8,736 nucleotides of DNA from DATJLQ01 sp035509415 (GCA_035509415.1 DATJLQ010000238.1:1-8736), one strand, 5' to 3'; positions 1-6,089 are shown, numbered from the stretch's first letter. Notes: generated by a model not told the origin, from the letters alone. Numbers and translations: made by a program.

Positions 1-381
1 GTCGATCTGCGCTTGGCGCTCCTCGGGGCCGAGCAGGTGGAAGAAGCGCATCTTGAGCGCGACCACGAGCTTGTTGAGATCGTCGACCGGCGAGCGCACC
101 CGGCTCTTGAGCAACAGGAAGAGCTCGGCGCGGCCGGCCTCGGTGATGCGCAAGAGCGCGTCGTCGGCGACGCTCGCACCCTCGACCGGCTCGACCAGCC
201 CCTCGAGACGCAAAAGCTCGATCGAGGTGCCCAGGATGTCGAGGGAAGGACCCATGACCCGGCTCGCGAAATAGCGCACGGCACCCGCGAGCTCGCCATA
301 GCGCCGCGGCCCGCCGGCGAGGATGCCGAGGGCGGCGAGGCGGATGGCCTCGGTCGGGATCAGGGTCTTGTCGCGATACAT
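1..381 (-). CDS. PadR-like winged-helix transcriptional regulator (partial, C-terminus off window)
   Basis: An uninterrupted frame of 127 codons runs from an ATG at 381-379 to the window edge with no stop, so the C-terminus is missing. The visible protein begins MYRDKTLIPTEAIRLAALG. Residues 8-65 look like a winged helix: a first helix (EAIRLAALGILAGG), a turn with RRYGELAGAVRYF, a recognition-helix-like stretch (SRVMGPSLDILGTSIELL) and a wing start (LRLEGLVEPVE). Residues 84-127 continue as the amphipathic helical region (ITEAGRAELFLLLKS) usual in PadR-type proteins, which dimerise through C-terminal helices. Members normally repress neighbouring or membrane-stress genes; no ligand can be inferred here. 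It is transcribed divergently from the binding-protein gene across about 400 bp. A TATAAT box lies 55 nt upstream of the ATG. The ribosome site is weak (TGAGG about 9 nt upstream). Winged-helix class is fairly sure; PadR rather than MarR is less so. Confidence 0.75.
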   Translation of the reverse strand, partial: MYRDKTLIPTEAIRLAALGILAGGPRRYGELAGAVRYFASRVMGPSLDILGTSIELLRLEGLVEPVEGASVADDALLRITEAGRAELFLLLKSRVRSPVDDLNKLVVALKMRFFHLLGPEERQAQID

Positions 382-435
382 CGGGCTGGCCTCAGCACTA
401 TCCCGGACGGTCGGTCCCACAGGATCGAGCCAGGA

Positions 436-464
436 ATTATAGGGCTTTCGGCCCCTTTGCGCCA
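436..464 (-). promoter_or_regulatory. Possible promoter of the PadR-like gene (perfect -10)
   Basis: Read on the minus strand, positions 441-436 spell a perfect TATAAT, which stands out in such GC-rich DNA. It lies 55 nt upstream of the regulator's ATG, giving a leader of roughly 48 nt. The -35 position at 17-bp spacing (464-459, TGGCGC) matches the sigma-70 consensus poorly, so the promoter may need an activator or use an atypical -35. Confidence 0.4.
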
Positions 465-526
465 GGGTCGCGGGCACGCGGGTAGTGACGCAGTTTGAAA
501 CTCCGGCCATGGTCCAAGTTCGCGTC

Positions 527-638
527 ATCACCGGGCCCCTGGGACCGGCCGTCGGCCGGCCCGAGGCCAAGCTTCACGTCCCGGTGATCCACGTCTTTCC
601 AGCGCTAAGGCGTGGATGGCCGGACCAAGTCCGGCCAT
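527..638. repeat. Paired REP-like palindromic element (BIME-like)
   Basis: Two palindromes lie side by side. The first has outer arms ATCACCGGG (527-535) and CCCGGTGAT (580-588), with an inner hairpin CCGGCC-GTC-GGCCGG (545-559) that is extended by GGG/CCC around a one-base bulge. The second is ATGGCCGGAC (616-625), loop CAA, GTCCGGCCAT (629-638), a perfect 10-bp stem. They are joined by ATCCACG (587-593) and CGTGGAT (611-617), themselves inverted, as in a bacterial interspersed mosaic element. The sequence style (CGTGGATGGCCGG...CCGGCCATGAC) matches intergenic repeats I recall from alphaproteobacterial genomes. The first copy looks expanded by about 40 bp relative to a simple REP. Confidence 0.7.
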
Positions 639-687
639 GACCCATGCCAGGATTTCAAACCGAGGCACTACTCGCGGGCTCGCGCGC

Positions 688-714
688 TTGACTCGCTACC
701 ACGCGAGCGATACT
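688..714 (+). promoter_or_regulatory. Candidate promoter of the binding-protein gene
   Basis: TTGACT at 688-693 matches the -35 consensus in five of six bases. GATACT at 709-714 matches the -10 in four of six, but the spacer is only 15 bp, shorter than the usual 16-18. Transcription would start near 721, at the base of a 6-bp hairpin (721-737), leaving a leader of about 68 nt. Confidence 0.35.
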
Positions 715-788
715 CCGAGGGGCCGCACCAAGCGGCCCGCGCGCGGCCTTTGCGGTCGCGCCCACGAGAACGTCCAGGGAGGATCGAG

Positions 789-1826
789 ATGCGTTCAGCC
801 GGAACCGCCTTGCGCGCCTTGTGCGGCGCTTTAGCCGCGAGCGCCCTGGTCGCGAGCACCTTCGTCGCGGATTTGGGCGTCGCGCGCGCGGACCCGGTGC
901 CGATCCGCGTCGGCTGGGTGCTGGTGCCCGCCGAGCTCGCCCCCTTGATGTTCGCAAAGCCGGGTTTGGCGCCCCACGACGGCAAGAACTACGTCGGCAA
1001 GCCGATCCGCTTCCAGGGTACGTCGCTCATGATCCAGGCCCTCGCCTCGGGCGACATCGATATCGGGCTCATGGCCTTCTCGTCCTTCGCGCTCGCGATC
1101 CAGAACGCGCACATGAACGATCTGCGCGTGATCGCGGATTCGTTCCAGGACGGCGTGCCCGGCTACCATTCGAACGAGTTCATGGTGCTCAAGGAGTCGG
1201 GCATCAAGAGCGTCGACGACCTCAAGGGCAAGGTGCTCGGCTCGAACACGATCGGCAGCGCGGTCGACATCGCGATGCGCGCGATGATCGAGCGTCACGG
1301 CCTCGCCGACAAGAAGAACGTCACCATCGTCGAAGCGCCGCTTTCGCAGATGACCGCGATGCTCGCCGAGCACAAGGTGGATCTCGTTCCGAGCGTGCTG
1401 CCCTTCTACACCGACCCGAAGCTGCACGCGATCGCGCGCCCGCTGTTCAGCCAGAAGGACGCGATCGGCCAGACCCAGATGATCATCGAGGTCGCGCGCA
1501 CCGGATTCATCCAGAAGGACCACGCGGCGCTGGTCGATTTCCTCGAGGACCAGATCCACGCGACGCGCTTCTTCACCGATCCCAAGAACCACGAGGCCGC
1601 GGTCGCGATCGCATCGGCCTACACGAAAATCCCGCCCGAGCGCTTCGACTCGTGGCTCTTCACCAAGAAGGACTATTACCACGACCCGAACGCGCTGCCG
1701 AACCTGAAGGCGCTCCAGGCCAACATGGACGTGCAGTACAAGCTCGGCTTCCTCAAGGAGCGCATCGAGGTCGCGAAATACGCCGATCTCGAGCCGGTCG
1801 AGACGGCGGCGAAGCGGCTCAAATAG
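789..1826 (+). CDS. ABC transporter substrate-binding protein, NMT1/TauA-like (SBP, orphan)
   Basis: A 345-residue periplasmic solute-binding protein. I chose the ATG at 789 because AGGGAGGA (776-783) sits 5 nt before it and it opens directly into a signal peptide: MRSAGTALRALC, then a hydrophobic Ala/Leu/Val core, ending at ARA (32-34) with mature DPVPIRVGW. The mature part has the type-II binding-protein pattern of the NMT1/THI5/TauA/SsuA group: a strand IRVGWV near 39, IRFQGTSLMIQALASGDIDIG (about 73-93), a hinge around VDDLKGKVLGSNTIGSAVD, and a second lobe with a DLVPSVLPFY binding-cleft segment. This superfamily delivers sulfonates, taurine, nitrate, pyrimidine precursors or aromatic acids to an ABC importer; the actual ligand cannot be read here. 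No permease or ATPase gene is adjacent. fdhD follows 71 nt downstream on the same strand and may be co-transcribed. Family assignment is strong, substrate unknown. Confidence 0.88.
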   Translation: MRSAGTALRALCGALAASALVASTFVADLGVARADPVPIRVGWVLVPAELAPLMFAKPGLAPHDGKNYVGKPIRFQGTSLMIQALASGDIDIGLMAFSSFALAIQNAHMNDLRVIADSFQDGVPGYHSNEFMVLKESGIKSVDDLKGKVLGSNTIGSAVDIAMRAMIERHGLADKKNVTIVEAPLSQMTAMLAEHKVDLVPSVLPFYTDPKLHAIARPLFSQKDAIGQTQMIIEVARTGFIQKDHAALVDFLEDQIHATRFFTDPKNHEAAVAIASAYTKIPPERFDSWLFTKKDYYHDPNALPNLKALQANMDVQYKLGFLKERIEVAKYADLEPVETAAKRLK

Positions 1827-1897
1827 CGCCGCGCCGGCTTGCCGATCCCGCCTTCGCGGCCCATAGTTAAGGAGAGGCGGGCGAACGCGGGAGCATC

Positions 1898-2851
1898 ATG
1901 GCCGAAGGCGCCACATCGACCAAGCCGCGTGCGGCGAAAGCGGGCTCGGCACGGGCGACCGTGCGCCCCCCGCTCGCCGAGTTCGCGGTGCGCCCCGATC
2001 CCGCGGACCCGCGGCTCACCGAGCGCGTCGAGGGCGTCGACCAGGACGGGAAGCCGGTCGAGACCGCGGTCGTGGTCGAGCGGCCGCTCACGCTCTTCCT
2101 CAACGGCCAGGAGATCGTCACCATGATGACGATCGGCGACCATCCGGATTGGCTCGCGGTCGGCTATCTCCTGAACCAGAACATGCTGCGTCCCGACGAC
2201 GAGATCACCGCGATCGAGCACGACGACGAGCTCGAGCTCGTGGTGGTGCGCACCAAGCGCCGCACGAACTACGAGGCGAAGCTCAAGAAGAAGATCCGCA
2301 CCTCGGGCTGCGCCCAGGGCACCGTGTTCGGCGACCTCATGGAGAAGTTCGACGAGATCGCGCTCGACAGGCACGCGATCCTCAAGACCTCGTGGCTCTA
2401 CGCGCTCGCGAAGAAGATCAACATCAGCCCGAGCCTCTATCTCGAGGCGGGCGCCATCCATGGCTGCGTGCTGTGCGAGGAAGATCGGCCGCTGGTCTAT
2501 CTCGAGGATGTCGGCCGGCACAACGCGATCGACAAGATCGCGGGCTACATGTTCCTCAACGGCATCCGCCCCGAGGGCAAGATCTTCTACACGACCGGCC
2601 GGCTCACGAGCGAGATGGTCATCAAGTGCGTGCAGATGCGCATTCCGATCCTGATTTCGCGCTCGGGCTTCACGGCCTGGGGCGTCGCGCTCGCGCGGAA
2701 GGCGGACCTGACCCTCATCGGCCGCGCCAAGGGGAAGCGCTTCGTGGCGCTCGCGGGCCAGCACCGCATCCGCTACGACGCCGACCCCAACTACGTCGCG
2801 GACGAGCCCCGGGGCGCGGGCCGCAAAGCGGGCGCGCCACACGATGATTAG
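1898..2851 (+). CDS. fdhD: FdhD, formate dehydrogenase accessory sulfurtransferase (variant CxxG motif)
   Basis: A 317-residue FdhD-family protein. Known members take persulfide sulfur from a cysteine desulfurase such as IscS and pass it to the molybdenum (or tungsten) cofactor of formate dehydrogenase in the cytoplasm. The first ~55 residues are an Ala/Pro/Arg-rich extension. The core follows: VVVERPLTLFLNGQEI (58-73), GDHPDWLAVGYLLN (80-93), the cysteine loop TSGCAQGT (C138), AIHGCVLC (H188, C190, C193), the diagnostic EDVGRHNAIDK (203-213), and a late TTGRLTSEMV/SRSGFTAWGVALA segment. E. coli FdhD has CGVC (C121, C124); here the second cysteine position is Gly141, so only one motif cysteine remains. 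The ATG at 1898 is preceded by GGGAG at 1889-1893. A better AAGGAG at 1869-1874 has no start codon at usable distance. The binding-protein gene is 71 nt upstream and mobA follows after a palindromic repeat, fitting molybdenum-cofactor supply. Identity is very likely. Confidence 0.93.
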   Translation: MAEGATSTKPRAAKAGSARATVRPPLAEFAVRPDPADPRLTERVEGVDQDGKPVETAVVVERPLTLFLNGQEIVTMMTIGDHPDWLAVGYLLNQNMLRPDDEITAIEHDDELELVVVRTKRRTNYEAKLKKKIRTSGCAQGTVFGDLMEKFDEIALDRHAILKTSWLYALAKKINISPSLYLEAGAIHGCVLCEEDRPLVYLEDVGRHNAIDKIAGYMFLNGIRPEGKIFYTTGRLTSEMVIKCVQMRIPILISRSGFTAWGVALARKADLTLIGRAKGKRFVALAGQHRIRYDADPNYVADEPRGAGRKAGAPHDD

Positions 2852-2878
2852 AGCGCTATCGGGCCCGATCGAAGCGCC

Positions 2879-3016
2879 ACCCCCCACCCCACCCTCCCTT
2901 TCAAGGGGGGAGGGGCGTTACATGGCATGGCATGCATATCCCTCCCTCCGTGAGGGGGAGGGACGCTTGCGCTCGGCGCGGCGAAGCCGAGCCTTAGCGC
3001 AAGCTGGGTGGGGGGT
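2879..3016. repeat. Composite palindromic intergenic repeat (138 bp)
   Basis: The element is bounded by an 11-bp perfect inverted repeat: ACCCCCCACCC (2879-2889) and GGGTGGGGGGT (3006-3016). Inside are three further hairpins: CCCTCCCTT / AAGGGGGGAGGG (2892-2914, imperfect), TCCCTCCCTC / GAGGGGGAGGGA (2939-2963, two extra G), and a strong stem GCTTGCG (2965-2971) / CGCAAGC (2998-3004) continuing into CTCGGC (2972-2977) / GCCGAG (2986-2991), with a 6-nt bulge. GGCATGGCATGC (2924-2935) separates the first two. It resembles C/G-rich dispersed repeats I recall in rhizobial and related genomes. It fills almost the whole gap between fdhD and mobA and could act as an attenuator or RNA-stability element, but it has no U-tract. 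Confidence 0.75.
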
Positions 3017-3054
3017 ATGCTCCGACGCGACCGGGTCGTTCGCTCGCCGCTGCG

Positions 3055-3705
3055 ATGGTTGAGCCGGCCGGCACGGGACGGGCGGGACGCGAGATCGCGG
3101 GCGTGCTTCTCGCGGGCGGGCTCGCGCGGCGCATGGGTGGCGGCGACAAGGGGCTCAGACTTCTGGGCGGGAAGACCATCCTCGCGCGCATCGTCGAGCG
3201 CGCGCGGCCCCAGGTGACCGCACTCGCCCTCAACGCGAACGGCGACGCGGCGCGTTTCGCCCCGTTCGGGCTTCCGGTGCGTGCCGACGCGATCCCGGGC
3301 TTCGCCGGTCCGCTCGCGGGCGTGCTCACGGGGATGGAATGGGCGCGCGAGGCGCTGCCGGAGGCGCGTTGGCTCGCGAGCTTCGCCTGCGACGCGCCGT
3401 TCCTGCCCCTCGATCTCGTTTCGCGCCTCCAGGCGGCCGCCGAGGCCGCGCGCGCCGACATGGCGTGCGCGAAAAGCCAAGGCCGCACCCATCCGGTGTT
3501 CGGCCTGTGGCCGGTCGAGCTTGCGCCCGAGCTCCGGCGCGCGATGGAGGCGGGGGTACGCAAGGTCGATGCCTGGACCGCGCGCTTCAAGCTGGTCGAG
3601 GTCGAGTTCGCCGCCGATCCCATCGATCCCTTCTTCAACGCGAACGCGCCCGAGGATTTGGCCGAGGCGGAGGCGCTGCTTGCGCGAGGCGCATTGCGGA
3701 GTTGA
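3055..3705 (+). CDS. mobA: MobA, molybdenum cofactor guanylyltransferase
   Basis: A 216-residue cytoplasmic nucleotidyltransferase that joins GMP from GTP to Mo-molybdopterin, giving the (bis-)MGD cofactor used by DMSO-reductase-family enzymes such as formate dehydrogenase. The GTP-binding signature is clear: AGVLLAGGLARRMGGGDKGL (15-34), with K32 in the usual lysine position. Next come GPLAGVLTGMEWA (85-97), ACDAPFLP (111-118; D113 is the expected Mg2+ ligand), QGRTHPVFGLWP (about 144-155) and the C-terminal FFNANAPEDLAEAEALL. Length is normal for the family (about 190-220). The ATG at 3055 has no good Shine-Dalgarno, but the next in-frame start (GTG, codon 17) falls inside the GTP loop, so 3055 is preferred. 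It lies 203 nt after fdhD, with a palindromic repeat between. Co-location with fdhD supports service to a formate dehydrogenase encoded elsewhere. Confidence 0.93.
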   Translation: MVEPAGTGRAGREIAGVLLAGGLARRMGGGDKGLRLLGGKTILARIVERARPQVTALALNANGDAARFAPFGLPVRADAIPGFAGPLAGVLTGMEWAREALPEARWLASFACDAPFLPLDLVSRLQAAAEAARADMACAKSQGRTHPVFGLWPVELAPELRRAMEAGVRKVDAWTARFKLVEVEFAADPIDPFFNANAPEDLAEAEALLARGALRS

Positions 3706-3723
3706 GGCCGGTGCCCTTAGACT
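3694..3723 (+). promoter_or_regulatory. Weak candidate promoter before the GST gene
   Basis: TTGCGG (3694-3699) and TAGACT (3718-3723) are separated by 18 bp; they match the sigma-70 boxes in three and four of six bases. The -35 overlaps the end of mobA. It would give a leader of about 38 nt, fairly A-rich, before the GST start. The GST could equally be read from an upstream transcript. Confidence 0.28.
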
Positions 3724-3767
3724 GGCGCCCAAGATCAACAACCCAAGGCCAAACAGGGGAATGCCCA

Positions 3768-4394
3768 ATGGGGAAAATGAGAATCTGGGGCCGCAAGACC
3801 TCGTCCAACGTCCAGAAGGTGCTGTGGCTCGCGGGCGAGCTCGGGCTCGAGTATGAGCGCATCGACGTGGGCGGGCCGTTCGGCGGCAACGACACGCCCG
3901 AATACCGCGCGCTCAACCCGAACGGCCTCGTGCCGACGGTCGAGATCGACGGGCTCGTGCTTTGGGAATCGAACTCGATCCTGCGTTATCTCGTACGCAA
4001 ATACGGTCAGGGGCGCTGCTATTCGACCGACCTCGGCCAGGCGGCCTTGATCGATCGCTGGCTCGATTGGCAGCTCGGCACCTTCAATCCCGCCTTCACG
4101 CCCGTGTTCATGCAGCTCGTGCGCACGCCGCCCGAGAAGCGCGACCCGAAAATCATCGAGGCGGGCACCAAGCGCGCGGGCGAGCTCTATCGCGTCCTCG
4201 ATGACCAGCTTGCCAAAGGCCCCTATCTCAACGGCGCCGAGCTCACCATCGCCGACATCCCCATGGGCATCAACGCGTACCGCTGGTTCAACCTGCCGAT
4301 CGACCGGCCGGCGCTGCCCAACCTCGAGGCCTGGTACAAACGGCTCGCGGCGCGCGCCGCGTACAAGACCCACGTGATGATCGAGATCGAGTAG
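3768..4394 (+). CDS. Glutathione S-transferase family protein
   Basis: A 208-residue soluble protein with the two GST domains. The N-terminal thioredoxin-like domain begins MRIWGRKTSSNVQKVLWLAG; S12/S13 fall where theta/zeta/beta-like GSTs place the glutathione-activating Ser or Cys. LNPNGLVPTVEIDG (49-62) carries the cis-proline P56, and WESNSILRYL (66-75) holds the E67-S68 pair that binds the gamma-glutamyl group. The all-helical C-terminal half includes DRWLDWQLG and the folding-core N-capping box LTIADIP with its Thr and Asp. The family conjugates glutathione to electrophiles or has related thiol-transfer and stress roles; the physiological substrate cannot be read. The ATG at 3768 is preferred because AGGGGA (3755-3760) lies 7 nt upstream; a second ATG is at codon 4. 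The stop is 4 nt before the next start, so the downstream membrane protein is probably translationally coupled. Confidence 0.92.
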   Translation: MGKMRIWGRKTSSNVQKVLWLAGELGLEYERIDVGGPFGGNDTPEYRALNPNGLVPTVEIDGLVLWESNSILRYLVRKYGQGRCYSTDLGQAALIDRWLDWQLGTFNPAFTPVFMQLVRTPPEKRDPKIIEAGTKRAGELYRVLDDQLAKGPYLNGAELTIADIPMGINAYRWFNLPIDRPALPNLEAWYKRLAARAAYKTHVMIEIE

Positions 4395-4398
4395 GGGG

Positions 4399-4761
4399 AT
4401 GAGCGAGCCGGGCATCACGCCGCTCTGGCCGCGCCGGAAGTTCCTGAGGCATCTCGGACGGAGTGCCGCCATCGGCGCCGCCATCGTCGCCGCGTCGTTG
4501 GCCGTGGGCATGCTCGGTTATCATTGGCTCGAAGGGCAATCCTGGGTCGACGCCTTCGCGAACGCGTCCATGATTCTTTCGGGCATGGGCCCGCTCGGCG
4601 AGCTGCATACGCGCGCGGGCAAGATCTTCGCGGGCTGCTACGCGCTTTACAGCGGTCTGGCGCTGATCCTGATCGTCGGCATCGTGTTCGCGCCTCTGGT
4701 GCACCGGTTCCTGCACCGCTTCCATCTCGAGATCGGCAAGAAGAAGCCCGACGACGCGTGA
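4399..4761 (+). CDS. Small two-TM protein with a degenerate K+-channel pore signature
   Basis: A 120-residue predicted inner-membrane protein. A basic N-terminus (PRRKFLRHLGR) leads into TM1 (about 22-44), then an extracytoplasmic re-entrant-like loop WVDAFANASMILSGMGP (49-65), TM2 (about 75-100), and a basic cytoplasmic tail VHRFLHRFHLEIGKKK. This is the TM-P-TM order of potassium channels. SGMGP aligns with the VGYGD filter, and AGKIFAGCYALYSG with the following AGRxFxxxYxLxG-like helix. The filter tyrosine is replaced by Met63, the Asp after it by Pro65, and the preceding Thr by Leu60, so normal K+ selectivity is doubtful. It starts 4 nt after the GST stop, with no independent Shine-Dalgarno apart from the G-run overlapping that stop. 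I recall similar alphaproteobacterial proteins listed as hypothetical. A real, conserved-looking gene; the channel relation is an inference from pattern and topology. Confidence 0.72.
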   Translation: MSEPGITPLWPRRKFLRHLGRSAAIGAAIVAASLAVGMLGYHWLEGQSWVDAFANASMILSGMGPLGELHTRAGKIFAGCYALYSGLALILIVGIVFAPLVHRFLHRFHLEIGKKKPDDA

Positions 4762-4765
4762 TCCT

Positions 4766-5974
4766 TCACGCGCGAAGAAATCCTTGCGGCACCTTATGGA
4801 GGCGCTCGAAGCCGGTCGCGGTCACGCGCACGAGCTCGCCCGTCTGCACGCCCGCCTTGCCGTCGCGCGTGACGACATTGGGCTGCACCACGATCGTCAT
4901 GCCGGCCTCGAAGGTGAAGTCGGGCACCGGGCCCGCGGGCCGGCTCTTGGAGCCGAGCACGGGCGGCAGATAGCCGCCGCCATAGCCGTGCACCAGATCG
5001 TCGCAGGTGGTGAAGCCCGCGGCCTCGATGAGGGACGAGGCCTCGACCAGCTCGGCCGCCGTCGCCCCCGCGCGCAAGCGCGCGACGATCGCCTCGTAGG
5101 CAGCACTCGCGGTCGCATGGAGGTCGCGGTAGAGAGGCGGGGGCTCGGCGGCCAGCGCGAAGCTACGCAGGATCTGTCCCGGATAATCCCAGAACGCGGC
5201 GCTGATCTCGCAGAACACGATATCGCCCGCTTGGAGCCGGCGGCTCGACGGGAACTGCCGCGGCACCGCGCAATCGGGATCGGCCATGGACGTGGTGCCG
5301 AAATAGTGGATCCCGGTCGTGCCCCCGAACGGCACATAAGCGCGCTCGACGATGTCGCCGAGATCGCGCTCGGAAAGCCCGATCCTGAGTTCGCGCCCCA
5401 AGGCCGCGATCGCGCGGTCGCTCAAGCCAGCGCCGATCCTGAGCCAATCGATCTCCTCGTCGGACTTCACGAGACGCAGCGCCGTATAGGCGCGGTTGAG
5501 GTCGAGCACGGCGTCGAACGCGTCCGCGAGCGCCTGGTGGGCCGCGAAGCCGAGCGGCCCCACGATTCCCACGCGACCGCGCACGGCACCGCGCGCGGAG
5601 AGCGCGTCGATCACGCATTTCAGCGTCGACTCGCCGCCCCAATGCACCTCGACGCGCTCGGCGATGCGGCGCGCGAGGGGCACGTGATTGTGGTACTGCA
5701 CGAACAGGAGGTCGCGCCGCTCGGGCGTCATGACCAATGCCGCCTCGGCCGTGGTCGGCCAGCCCGTGAGCCAGGGGATGGCCGAGCCGTTGCGCTGGGC
5801 GCCGTAGACCAGGAGATGATCGACCCGCCGCTCCGCCATGAGTGCGAACATGGAAGCGCGCCGCCGCGCCATCTCGGAGTCCGAGAAACGCGCATACTCG
5901 GCCTCGACCAGAGGATGGAGGCGTTCGGGGAGCCAGGCGTAGGGATCGCGGGACGCGGCGGGCGCGGCACTCAT
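4766..5974 (-). CDS. M24-family (creatinase/aminopeptidase P-like) protein lacking most metal ligands
   Basis: A 402-residue protein with the two-domain layout of creatinase and aminopeptidase P. The N-terminal creatinase-N domain (about 28-160) includes RRASMFALMAERRVDHLLVYG and WLTGWPTTAEAALVM. The C-terminal pita-bread domain (about 170-395) includes ALRLVKSDEEIDWLR, GDIVFCEISAAFWDYPGQ, LVHGYGGGYLPP, FEAGMTIVVQPNVV and GVQTGELVRVT. Active M24 peptidases bind two metals through Asp, Asp, His, Glu, Glu. The matching positions here read E256, Q267, H329, Q364 and G379, so only the His is retained; a metallopeptidase role is unlikely. Creatinase is a precedent for M24 proteins acting without metal. 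The ATG at 5974 is favoured over a TTG at 6013 because it opens directly into the conserved region and sits at a plausible leaderless distance from a -10. It ends 4 nt from the converging 2TM gene and diverges from the DegP-like gene. Confidence 0.85.
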   Translation of the reverse strand: MSAAPAASRDPYAWLPERLHPLVEAEYARFSDSEMARRRASMFALMAERRVDHLLVYGAQRNGSAIPWLTGWPTTAEAALVMTPERRDLLFVQYHNHVPLARRIAERVEVHWGGESTLKCVIDALSARGAVRGRVGIVGPLGFAAHQALADAFDAVLDLNRAYTALRLVKSDEEIDWLRIGAGLSDRAIAALGRELRIGLSERDLGDIVERAYVPFGGTTGIHYFGTTSMADPDCAVPRQFPSSRRLQAGDIVFCEISAAFWDYPGQILRSFALAAEPPPLYRDLHATASAAYEAIVARLRAGATAAELVEASSLIEAAGFTTCDDLVHGYGGGYLPPVLGSKSRPAGPVPDFTFEAGMTIVVQPNVVTRDGKAGVQTGELVRVTATGFERLHKVPQGFLRA

Positions 5975-6009
5975 CGCGCCATTCTGGCACGCCGCCGCGC
6001 GCCCGTCAC
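5974..6009 (-). promoter_or_regulatory. Possible promoter giving a leaderless M24 transcript
   Basis: On the minus strand GTGACG (6009-6004) and CAGAAT (5986-5981) are exactly 17 bp apart, each matching the sigma-70 boxes in four of six bases. Only six bases (GGCGCG) separate the -10 from the M24 ATG at 5974, so transcription would start at or next to the A of ATG. No Shine-Dalgarno is visible, which is consistent with a leaderless mRNA. Confidence 0.33.
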
Positions 6010-6089
6010 GCAATGCCGCCGTGGCGCCCGCGCGACGGCAAATCGGATTCGGCGCGAGCGCCTAGAAGCCTCTTCCCGAGCGGCTCCGG

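Larger units (their letters stand above)
382..788. other. Intergenic region between divergent genes
   Basis: About 400 bases without a convincing gene. In order it holds the TATAAT of the leftward regulator (436-441), a paired REP-like palindromic repeat (about 527-638), a candidate rightward promoter (688-714), a small leader hairpin (721-737, GGCCGC/GCGGCC with a 5-nt loop) and the Shine-Dalgarno of the binding-protein gene (776-783). The frame of the binding protein is open upstream to 612, but that extension crosses the repeat, is rich in Arg/Pro/His and lies before a classical signal peptide, so I treat it as non-coding. Confidence 0.6.

Noticed and set aside
612..788. In-frame upstream extension of the binding-protein gene to an ATG at 612
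   Set aside because: It crosses the REP-like palindrome, is low-complexity, and would bury the signal peptide. The ATG at 789 has a strong Shine-Dalgarno.
1869..1874. AAGGAG as the ribosome binding site of fdhD
   Set aside because: It lies 23 nt before the ATG at 1898 and no ATG, GTG or TTG is found at usable spacing. GGGAG at 1889-1893 is better placed.
1676..2887. 403-codon open frame on the minus strand over fdhD
   Set aside because: It is antisense to a clearly recognisable fdhD and has no recognisable motifs of its own.
2879..3016. CRISPR-like array from the repeated C/G-rich blocks
   Set aside because: The blocks are inverted pairs forming hairpins, not direct repeats with regular unique spacers, and no cas gene is present.
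5975..6013. Alternative TTG start (6013) for the M24-like protein
   Set aside because: The added 13 residues are not conserved-looking and have no ribosome site. The ATG at 5974 is more plausible.
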